DNA of 40,485 nt from positions 1 through 40,485 of the forward strand of contig JAGWBV010000022.1 in the NCBI GenBank assembly GCA_021295715.1, written 5' to 3'. The notes under the pieces are model-generated. The model had not been told where the DNA came from, did no database searches, and saw only the letters and a list, made by a program, of their open reading frames with translations. Shown piece by piece: positions 1 through 6,502 of this stretch; the stretch's first letter is position 1, and every line of letters begins with the position of its first letter. A program made the translations under genes and the position numbers. The DNA comes from Candidatus Poribacteria bacterium (GTDB lineage: Bacteria; Poribacteria; WGA-4E; WGA-3G).

Positions 1-83
1 AATTCTCCTTTCAGTAAGATTGTATTGTAGCACAATCTTGGTTTAGAGAGTGGCCCGAATTTCCGGTGGCAGTACAAGAGAAG

Positions 84-142
84 GCATAGGCTAACAGATT
101 GCGGATATAACAACTTGCACAGCCTAACAGGCTATGCTACAA
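84..142 (+). repeat. REP-like palindrome, copy 1, with a half copy
   Basis: At 117-137 an imperfect hairpin has arms GCACAGCCT and AGGCTATGC around an AAC loop, followed by the tail TACAA. A half copy (GCATAGGCTAACAG) lies at 84-97. The same palindrome recurs at 879-904, 1292-1317, 2263-2288 and 2309-2333 and was not seen elsewhere in the window. RAYT-type transposases are known to act on such REP hairpins, and a RAYT gene follows directly. The tail orientation here is forward. Confidence 0.75.
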
Positions 143-156
143 CGGACACCAGCGAG

Positions 157-897
157 ATGAGTCAAGATGAGCTTAAATCGTTTTATCGTCGTAATTTGCC
201 TCATATACAGACACCGGGGGCAACTTTCTTTGTGACATTCCAGCTTGCAGGAGCTATACCACAGCATATATTAGCGCAATGGAGAACGGAAAAATTACGA
301 TTTGACAAAGAAAAATCAAGACTTCTCAGGTTGCAAAATGACTCCGGGTCCGCGTCAACACAACAGAGACATTGTGAGGAAAAAAATAAACACCTGAAAT
401 GGAATCGACAATGGTTCCGAAAATTTGAAAAAACCTTAGATAGCGCCGGAAGCGGACCTGTATGGCTCAAAGATGATCAAATTGCTAAAGCAGTGGCGGA
501 AAGTCTGCATTACCGAGACGGAAAGGTGTATTGCTTGGATGCCTATTGCATCATGTCAAATCATGTCCATGTTGTATTCACACCACTCACAATGCCATCT
601 TCCAGAAGAGAGGTTGTTAATCCGACGAAAAATACAGCACAAACGAAGGACTTGTGCTACAATTCACTTTCTTCCATTATGCAGTCCCTTAAAGGGTATA
701 CAGCTCGCAAAGCTAATAGTCTATTAGACCGGACGGGTGCATTTTGGCAGCGCGAAAGTTATGATCACATTATTCGGGATGCAAACGAATGGCAACGGAT
801 TATCACCTATGTTCTCAATAATCCCGTAAAAGCAGGTTTAGTGGATACATGGGAAAAATGGAAATGGAATTATTGTCGTTGTAGTATAGGCTGTTAG
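157..897 (+). CDS. REP-associated tyrosine transposase (RAYT, IS200-like Y1 family)
   Basis: A single-strand DNA transposase-like protein of about 246 residues. Visible hallmarks are the N-terminal stretch FFVTFQLAG, the metal-binding HUH-type motif SNHVHVVF preceded by YCLDAYCIM, and the C-terminal run SLKGYTARKAN, FWQRESYDHIIR and ITYVLNNPVKAGLV. The last run is typical of RAYT proteins, where the catalytic Tyr sits near YDHIIR. ATG 157 is chosen because the upstream in-frame TTG at 115 lies at the edge of a REP hairpin and adds residues encoded by the repeat. The stop codon (895-897) lies inside the next REP copy. RAYTs are usually domesticated single-copy genes that mobilise or maintain REPs rather than insertion sequences, and no IS ends were seen. 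Confidence 0.88.
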   Translation: MSQDELKSFYRRNLPHIQTPGATFFVTFQLAGAIPQHILAQWRTEKLRFDKEKSRLLRLQNDSGSASTQQRHCEEKNKHLKWNRQWFRKFEKTLDSAGSGPVWLKDDQIAKAVAESLHYRDGKVYCLDAYCIMSNHVHVVFTPLTMPSSRREVVNPTKNTAQTKDLCYNSLSSIMQSLKGYTARKANSLLDRTGAFWQRESYDHIIRDANEWQRIITYVLNNPVKAGLVDTWEKWKWNYCRCSIGC

Positions 898-904
898 CCT
901 GTGC
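879..904 (-). repeat. REP-like palindrome, copy 2 (reverse)
   Basis: This is the same hairpin as copy 1 with its tail reading TTGTAG on the left, so it is inverted relative to copy 1. The pair brackets the RAYT gene. The TAG stop of the RAYT lies in the hairpin loop region (GGCTGTTAGCC), so the gene end and the repeat are shared. Confidence 0.75.
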
Positions 905-968
905 AATTGCCGTATAACCTGTTACGGTGTGCAGCTTATAGCGGAAACTGTTTTTTTCAGGGAGGAGA

Positions 969-1265
969 ATGGAAATCAAATTAGGTAGAATAAAGGTTGA
1001 ACCCCAAGATAGCGCATTATGCGACCCTGAGGAGCCCTTTGAGTGTGCGATGGCACGTGCATTGCATCGCTACGGTTATGTTGATCCAATCGTTAACTTT
1101 AGAGTTATAGAAATCCACGAGAACGAAACAGAATATTTGTGTAGCGACGCTATAGCCGACTGGCAATTGGACCTCATTGAAGACGAGCCTGTCGATCCAA
1201 TCACGCTGGTATTTGATGAGGAAGATGAAAGTGTCTACCTTGAAAGCGAATACCAACAGCAGTGA
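969..1265 (+). CDS. Small acidic hypothetical protein
   Basis: A 98-residue protein with no family that I recognise. The start is supported by a strong GGAGGAG ribosome-binding site at 960-966. It is rich in Asp and Glu, especially in the C-terminal half (DWQLDLIEDEPVDP, VFDEEDESVYLESE). There is no signal peptide or membrane segment. It sits between REP copies 2 and 3 and precedes the Mrr-type enzyme by 92 bases. It could be a small accessory or immunity-type protein, but nothing in the sequence assigns it a role. Its codon use resembles that of a real gene and its RBS is among the best in the window. Confidence 0.6.
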   Translation: MEIKLGRIKVEPQDSALCDPEEPFECAMARALHRYGYVDPIVNFRVIEIHENETEYLCSDAIADWQLDLIEDEPVDPITLVFDEEDESVYLESEYQQQ

Positions 1266-1291
1266 AGAGCAGACGAGTTCGATAAAAGGCA

Positions 1292-1317
1292 TTGTAGCAT
1301 AGGCTGTTAGCCTGTGC
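1292..1317 (-). repeat. REP-like palindrome, copy 3 (reverse)
   Basis: A near-identical hairpin (TTGTAGCATAGGCTGTTAGC then CTGTGC) in the same orientation as copy 2, between the small acidic gene and the mrr-like gene. Confidence 0.75.
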
Positions 1318-1357
1318 CTCTGAATCGTCCAAACTTTAGTAGGGAAGAGGGAATCGT

Positions 1358-2212
1358 ATGAAAAGGAAAAAAAGAATGGCAGTAGATCCAACCACAGGAG
1401 AAAAATATGAAATAGAACTACCAACTTCTGAAGCGGTCAAACAGGAAATTCTTAAACTGGATTATCCAACCCACGGAATCACCATAAAAGAGGCAACGGA
1501 AAAACTGGCAGGGAAATTTGGGTTATCTGGTGAAGAAAAAAAGGCACAGACAAAGAGGGGTGAGCGATATCTTGGCCTTTTTCATTATGAAGTAGTTGGC
1601 CCTGAATTTGAAAGACTCTTAAAGGAGGGAACATTAAAACAACCAGAAGGAAGGGGGAAACCTTATGTCCTCTCCGGCCCGCCCCCTCCACGATCCCCCT
1701 CTGATGGAGATATTGAAGGGATTTATCAACATATTAGAGAAAAAGTAGCTGAAGACTTACTTCAGCAAATTAAAGCAAATTCACCTACTTTTTTTGAAAA
1801 CCTTGTCATTGATCTTCTTGTTGAAATGGGATACGGTGGTTCAAGAGAAGATGCCGAAGCCGTAGGACGCAGTGGTGATGGTGGAATTGATGGTATTATT
1901 AACCAAGATAGACTCGGACTTGATGTAGTTTATGTTCAAGCGAAACGGTGGGACAGTAATGTAGGATCCCCTCAAATTGCTGGTTTTGCAGGGGCTTTGG
2001 CGGGAAAAGGAGCAAACAAAGGGATTTTTATCACAACGTCGAATTTTACCAAGGATGCCAAAGCGTACGATGCTGCAGGTTTCAAAATTATTCTCATTGA
2101 TGGAAAGCGACTTACCCAATTAATGATTGATCACAACGTGGGGGTTTCTACAGTAAAAAATTACGAAATCAAGCGAGTCGATTCTGATTATTTTAGTGGA
2201 GATGTTGGGTAA
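1358..2212 (+). CDS. mrr: Mrr-type (type IV) restriction endonuclease
   Basis: A 284-residue nuclease with the two-part Mrr layout. Residues about 1-110 form the winged-helix Mrr N-terminal domain (ITIKEATEKLAGKFGLSGEE, then RGERYLGLFHYEV). Residues about 140-265 form the Mrr catalytic domain, with FFENLVIDLLVEMGYGG, GRSGDGGIDGII, VVYVQAKRW and GIFITTSNFTKDA. The D...QAK pattern is the PD-(D/E)XK-like active site (Asp near 174-178, Gln-Ala-Lys near 193-195). Family members cut DNA carrying foreign methylation. The start ATG follows GAAGAGGG. The gene lies between a reverse REP and forward REPs, like a cassette. A double-domain methyltransferase sits about 28 kb away in the same window, so the host's own methylation would have to be compatible with this enzyme. 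Confidence 0.88.
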   Translation: MKRKKRMAVDPTTGEKYEIELPTSEAVKQEILKLDYPTHGITIKEATEKLAGKFGLSGEEKKAQTKRGERYLGLFHYEVVGPEFERLLKEGTLKQPEGRGKPYVLSGPPPPRSPSDGDIEGIYQHIREKVAEDLLQQIKANSPTFFENLVIDLLVEMGYGGSREDAEAVGRSGDGGIDGIINQDRLGLDVVYVQAKRWDSNVGSPQIAGFAGALAGKGANKGIFITTSNFTKDAKAYDAAGFKIILIDGKRLTQLMIDHNVGVSTVKNYEIKRVDSDYFSGDVG

Positions 2213-2262
2213 TATCTGGATTGGGAGTCGGCAGAATGGAAAACGCATAAACTCACTTATAT

Positions 2263-2335
2263 GCACAGCCTAACAGGAAACCATGCTACGGAAGAAGGCA
2301 AAAGAGAAGCACAGGCTAACAGCCTATGCTACACG
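2263..2335 (+). repeat. REP-like palindromes, copies 4 and 5 (forward)
   Basis: Copy 4 (2263-2288) is degenerate: the right arm reads AGGAAACCATGC. Copy 5 (2309-2333) is a full copy with left arm GCACAGGCT, loop AAC and right arm AGCCTATGC. Both have forward tails (GCTAC, GCTACA). They close the REP-rich segment. Confidence 0.7.
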
Positions 2336-2362
2336 AAATACAACTAAAAGGAGAATTCTATT

Positions 2363-3085
2363 ATGAACAGCCGTAACCTGTTCATCACTATTTGTATAAT
2401 TACGCTCGGCATTGCCGCGCTTGCGATGTCGCAGACCTATTTTGAGGATAATTTCGACGATCCGAAAGAATCCGAAAAGAAATGGGTCGCCCTTTTTGGG
2501 GAATGGGAACTCAAGGACGATGAATACCATCAACTCCAAAATACCCCTAACTGTATGAGTGTCGTCGCCGATGAATTCTGGGAGGACGACTGGAGTGATT
2601 ACACCTTTGAAGTGAGAGGGAGCAAAGTCAGTGGTGCCGAGGGGTTCCTGATTATGTTCCGTTGCCAAGGTTTGATGCAAGCACGCGGACAGGCTCTTGA
2701 GGATCATCCGCCACGTATGGAGAAGCTCAAACCCTCGTTGGAATACTGGTGGAATCTCGGCGGATGGGGAAACTCACGCTCACAAGTTGAATCTTGGGGC
2801 GGCAAAGCCGGTGCCAATAGTGCTCACACCATTAAAGATAAGGATTGGTATAACATCAAGATTGTCAATACCCCCGATAGTTACACGGTCATTCTCAACG
2901 ATGAAGAAGTCGCAACCGTTGACGATGACACTGAGGGTGGTGTTGGGAGAATAGGCTTAGCCACATGGAGCACGGTTGCTAAGTATGATGATGTCGTCGT
3001 TTACGGACCTGATGGTCCCTCGTTACCGGTCGACGCAAAAAGCAAACTCGCGACGACTTGGGGACATCTTAAATCCGTGAAGTAG
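2363..3085 (+). CDS. Secreted LamG/concanavalin-like domain protein
   Basis: A 240-residue protein with a clear Sec signal peptide (NLFITICIITLGIAALAMSQ, cleavage probably after AMS). The mature part has the pattern of single-domain beta-sandwich proteins related to the DUF1080/LamG group: DNFDD near the start, WVALFGEWELKDDEYHQ, a middle strand region GAEGFLIMFRCQG, and a closing IKIVNTPDSYTVILNDEEVATVDDDTEGGVGRIGLATW. Such domains bind or act on extracellular polysaccharides, but no catalytic residues are visible, so the function is open. AAAAGGAG at 2346-2353 supplies the RBS. It appears monocistronic and is followed by a MITE-like repeat. Confidence 0.7.
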   Translation: MNSRNLFITICIITLGIAALAMSQTYFEDNFDDPKESEKKWVALFGEWELKDDEYHQLQNTPNCMSVVADEFWEDDWSDYTFEVRGSKVSGAEGFLIMFRCQGLMQARGQALEDHPPRMEKLKPSLEYWWNLGGWGNSRSQVESWGGKAGANSAHTIKDKDWYNIKIVNTPDSYTVILNDEEVATVDDDTEGGVGRIGLATWSTVAKYDDVVVYGPDGPSLPVDAKSKLATTWGHLKSVK

Positions 3086-3100
3086 TTTTCAAACACTATT

Positions 3101-3258
3101 ATAACCCAAGTTGCTGCGAATGAGTTTTGAACGTTTTAAGATGATTCTCGGGTGCTTTTTCACCCCGTAGGGGTGCTATGTCTATAGAAAATGGCTTATG
3201 TAAGCAACCGCACCCCGTAGGGGTGCTATGTCTATGAATAGGTGGCAACTTGGGTTAT
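3101..3258. repeat. MITE-like element with internal direct repeats
   Basis: Terminal inverted repeats ATAACCCAAGTTGC (3101-3114) and GCAACTTGGGTTAT (3245-3258) match perfectly over 14 bases and enclose 158 bp without a gene. Inside are two identical 25-base units at 3161-3185 and 3211-3235, 50 bases apart. Each carries the palindrome CACCCCGTAGGGGTG followed by CTATGTCTAT. This is a compact non-autonomous mobile repeat by structure. No transposase for it is in the window. Confidence 0.7.
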
Positions 3259-3270
3259 TATATATTAAAG

Positions 3271-3292
3271 CGCGAGGTTTTGACACCTCGCG
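3271..3292 (+). terminator. Strong intergenic hairpin
   Basis: An 8-base perfect stem CGCGAGGT (3271-3278) and ACCTCGCG (3285-3292) encloses a 6-base loop, followed by the weakly T-rich TTCACTTTATT. It could terminate transcription of the secreted-protein gene, or be another dispersed palindrome. The T run is poor. Confidence 0.45.
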
Positions 3293-3360
3293 TTCACTTT
3301 ATTCAGAAAGTTTAGATTATTTATAGCGGGTTTTGGAAACCTGAAAGTTACAAGAAAAGT

Positions 3361-5301
3361 ATGCCAAGGCACTCCCAAACCGAATCCCCCATTCCTACCT
3401 ACCATACAGTTACCTCAACACCACATGGACGGATAGGTGAACTCAGGTTGAGTACTAACAATAGAACACTTGAAACGCCAGTGCTATATCCTGTGATTAA
3501 CTTTCTGACGGGTACGAGCACACGTGGCGGTGGTGTCTGGAAATATATTCTAAAGATTCTGATGCAGCGACAGACACCTATGCTGTCTCAGATCTTACAT
3601 TTTCTCGATTTCCCACTCACCGGACGATACCTTGACAATTGGCGTGGGAAGTCAATGCGCAAGCATTACCGTGAACAGAATGGTGTATATGAAGGCACCT
3701 TTTTCTTAGATTCCGGTGGCTTCAAACTCCTTTACAACACCGGTATGGATCTGAAAGAATTTGGAATTCACAAGGAAACAGAGGCGGACGATATCCTCGA
3801 TCTCCAATTAGGCTTTGAAGGTGATATAGTCGCCTCTTTGGATTACCCGCTCCCGCCCAACTTAGCACGTCCAGAAGCTGAAGAGCGGATGAAACAGAGT
3901 CTCACAAACGCAGTCCGAGTGGCAGAACGCTTGACAACAAATACAAGCGAAATCCGGACGGTGCCTTATCTTTATACCTGCTGTCATGGTCAATCCGGGG
4001 AGGACATCTCGGACTATGTGAGTCAACTCTTTGCTCAAATGAGTGGTATATTATCCTCATTCGGGTTGGCTGTGGGATCACTTGTGCCTTTACGTGGTCG
4101 GGACGATTCGGAAGTGATGGAGCTGGTTAACGGTGTTGTCCAAGCCGTTCCAGAGGATCGACGGGAGACGACACCTATTCACGCTTTTGGTGTTTCAGGC
4201 GTGCTCACGCCACTCCTCGCTTACATAGGTGTTGACACGTTCGATAGTTCTGGCTATATTCACACGTCTCGGAGTCTCACATATTCACAACCGCACACCC
4301 AGAAGAAACTCAGGATTATGGAGATGGATGAAACAGACTGTGACTGTTACATCTGCGAGGCATATCCGCTGCAGGAAATTCAGCAGGCGTTCATGGATAA
4401 ACAGAGTTACAGAGCCACCTCCACAGGCAAGTTTAAGAGCGAGTACTACGCCGCGATTGGGCTTCACAACTTCCAGACGGAAGCCGATATTCTTGATGAA
4501 ATGCGTACTGCAATCGCGGCAGACGATGCCCTTGAAGGTTTAGTCCGGCACCTCGCTAAATACCAGAACTTCCGCGGCTTAAGACGGGCAACGGCATGGC
4601 TTTCCGATAATGATAAGACACTCGCTACCCGATTGGCTCGAACGTTAATTCAGACCCCCACGCGTATGAAAGCAAAGCACACGCAGCAGAACTTAAATCA
4701 ATTGGAACTCTTCTCAGGCAATCACGGAAACACTGAGAATAGAAGCCAAACTATCCATGGAGATCGTAACACTCAAACGGTTTCGCTGGCATATACCCCA
4801 GATGATTTTCGAGTACCCTGTGATTATAAGGTGCCCGATGGTAAAGAAATCCTACTTGTGATCCCCTGTGCTGGAAAGAAACCTTACTCACTGTCCCGGA
4901 CGCACACGATGATTGCAAACAGATTTCAAACCGCTTTCGGCGAAGGACAGGAGTGTATCCACAAAATAACGCTCTCTGGACTTTACGGTCCCGTTCCTGA
5001 AGAATTTGAAACAGAGGATGCTGTTGTCCGCTACGATTTTCAGCTCTCCCCTAAAAACAAATCCCAGATTGAACAAGGCGCGACACGTCTGGTCAACTAC
5101 TTGGAAAAATATGGACACAACTATGTGCTTGCAGTCGGATACGCGACGAGTCGGGCATACAGAAAGGTCCTTACACTTACAGAGGAGCGTTTTCCAACAT
5201 TCATTTTACTGCCGAAGGAACTCAGGCAGAAACGCTTATCTGAATTCTTCAGGCACACGAACTTAGATGCTTTGGTTGAAGTGATACGAGACAAATTATA
5301 G
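3361..5301 (+). CDS. tRNA-guanine-transglycosylase-like protein fused to an ArcS-type (DUF5591) domain
   Basis: A 646-residue protein in two parts. Residues about 20-415 resemble a TGT barrel of the archaeal type. They include FFLDSGGFKLL (D117), GLAVGSLVP, GVDTFDSSGY (probable nucleophile D295), and a zinc site CDCYIC (C327, C329, C332) with H369 in GLHN. Residues about 480-646 carry the archaeosine-synthase signature PC-x3-KPY-x2-S-x2-H exactly (PCAGKKPYSLSRTH, 502-515), followed by LSGLYGPVP and RYDFQLSP. TGTs exchange a guanine for a 7-deazaguanine; ArcS further modifies preQ0 in tRNA in Archaea. Fusion partners in Archaea usually have a decayed TGT half, but here the active-site and zinc residues remain. 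DNA is an alternative substrate (DpdA-like enzymes). No preQ0 or dpd genes are nearby. The RBS is weak (AAGAAAAG). The next gene starts 13 bases downstream. Confidence 0.8.
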   Translation: MPRHSQTESPIPTYHTVTSTPHGRIGELRLSTNNRTLETPVLYPVINFLTGTSTRGGGVWKYILKILMQRQTPMLSQILHFLDFPLTGRYLDNWRGKSMRKHYREQNGVYEGTFFLDSGGFKLLYNTGMDLKEFGIHKETEADDILDLQLGFEGDIVASLDYPLPPNLARPEAEERMKQSLTNAVRVAERLTTNTSEIRTVPYLYTCCHGQSGEDISDYVSQLFAQMSGILSSFGLAVGSLVPLRGRDDSEVMELVNGVVQAVPEDRRETTPIHAFGVSGVLTPLLAYIGVDTFDSSGYIHTSRSLTYSQPHTQKKLRIMEMDETDCDCYICEAYPLQEIQQAFMDKQSYRATSTGKFKSEYYAAIGLHNFQTEADILDEMRTAIAADDALEGLVRHLAKYQNFRGLRRATAWLSDNDKTLATRLARTLIQTPTRMKAKHTQQNLNQLELFSGNHGNTENRSQTIHGDRNTQTVSLAYTPDDFRVPCDYKVPDGKEILLVIPCAGKKPYSLSRTHTMIANRFQTAFGEGQECIHKITLSGLYGPVPEEFETEDAVVRYDFQLSPKNKSQIEQGATRLVNYLEKYGHNYVLAVGYATSRAYRKVLTLTEERFPTFILLPKELRQKRLSEFFRHTNLDALVEVIRDKL

Positions 5302-5314
5302 GAACTGACAACAG

Positions 5315-6502
5315 ATGCAAAATTATTTTTTACCCTCGCGAATTGAATTTGGCGATGGGACCATTCAAAACTTAGGCGAACACGTCAAGGCATTTGATGG
5401 CAAAAAACCATTCTTAGTAAGCGATGCTGGCGTTATCAACGCTGGCATTCTTGCGAAAGCAGTAGAGGCGTTGGACACAGTCGGTTTATCGCATGTCACA
5501 TATTCAGATATTGAACCGAACCCGACGGACATCAGCGTTACACACGGTGTAGAAGCCTACAAAGCCGAGGCGTGTGATGTCGTCATCGCTGTCGGCGGCG
5601 GAAGCGTGATGGATGCCGCCAAAGCCATCCGTCTCTTAACGACCCATGAACCACCCGCTGGCGAGGTTTCCAACCTCGCTCCATATTACGCTGACGTTGG
5701 TGGCATCGATCGAATCCGAGGCGATATGCCGCCGCTAATATGTGTGCCGACGACTGCTGGCACGGGCAGTGAGGTGTCACAAGGCTCAATCATTACGGAT
5801 ACATCCCTACAGACAACCGATCGATGGCGCAAGCGCGCAATCGTTACACCCTTCAACATGTCGAACATCGCACTCCTCGATCCGGGAATAACCCTTGGCA
5901 TGCCACCTGCCCTTACTGCTGCGACAGGTATGGATGCCATCACACACGGCATCGAGGCGTATGTGGCGACGAAGTACCACCCTATTGCTGAGGGGGTCGC
6001 ACTACAGGCACTCAGAATGTTGAGCGCAAATATTCAACAGGTCTATTACAATGGTGAAGATGTAACCGCACGCGGGGAAATGCTTTTGGGGTCATGCATG
6101 GCAGCATTTTCATTTCAGAAGGGGCTTGGCGCGGTCCATTCGCTGGCGCACCAACTCTCTACAGATGCCCCCATACCCCATGGCGTAGCAAACGCGATTC
6201 TCCTCCCACCTGTCATGGAATTCAACTTTTCTCATGCGAACGAGAAATACGCTGAAATCGCGCGTGCCTTAGGTATAGACACCAGTAAAATGGACATTGA
6301 GGAAGCGGGGCATGCTGCCATTGATAAAATCAGGGCATACAACACAGAATTGAATATGCCCACTGGACTCGGAGAAGCTGGTTTGGACCGGGGAAAAATT
6401 CCGAAACTCGGCGCGGACGCAATGCTTGATCATTGCCATAAATTCAATCCGAGGGTGTGCACAGAGGAGGATATGGTGGCTTTATTTGAGGCAGCGTTCT
6501 AA
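5315..6502 (+). CDS. Iron-containing alcohol dehydrogenase
   Basis: A 395-residue group III (Fe-dependent) alcohol dehydrogenase. The NAD(P)-binding part shows IAVGGGSVMDAAKA (92-104) and PTTAGTGSEVS (145-155). The metal ligands fit the family pattern: D207 and H211 in TGMDAITHGIEAY, H275 in GAVHSLAHQ and H289 in PIPHG. Family members interconvert alcohols and aldehydes or ketones; the substrate cannot be read from sequence. It begins 13 bases after the TGT-ArcS stop, so the two genes are probably cotranscribed, although a functional link is not obvious. Its 3' end overlaps the convergent propeller lipoprotein gene by 4 bases (TAA on + and TAG on - share bases). Confidence 0.92.
   Translation: MQNYFLPSRIEFGDGTIQNLGEHVKAFDGKKPFLVSDAGVINAGILAKAVEALDTVGLSHVTYSDIEPNPTDISVTHGVEAYKAEACDVVIAVGGGSVMDAAKAIRLLTTHEPPAGEVSNLAPYYADVGGIDRIRGDMPPLICVPTTAGTGSEVSQGSIITDTSLQTTDRWRKRAIVTPFNMSNIALLDPGITLGMPPALTAATGMDAITHGIEAYVATKYHPIAEGVALQALRMLSANIQQVYYNGEDVTARGEMLLGSCMAAFSFQKGLGAVHSLAHQLSTDAPIPHGVANAILLPPVMEFNFSHANEKYAEIARALGIDTSKMDIEEAGHAAIDKIRAYNTELNMPTGLGEAGLDRGKIPKLGADAMLDHCHKFNPRVCTEEDMVALFEAAF

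Noticed and set aside
3161-3235. Possible CRISPR array (two identical 25-base units 50 bases apart)
   Set aside because: There are only two units, each with an internal palindrome, inside inverted terminal repeats; no cas gene is near. A MITE-like element explains it better.
3361-5301. Part of a dpd DNA-modification cluster
   Set aside because: No other dpd genes or preQ0 synthesis genes lie nearby, so DNA as substrate remains only an alternative.
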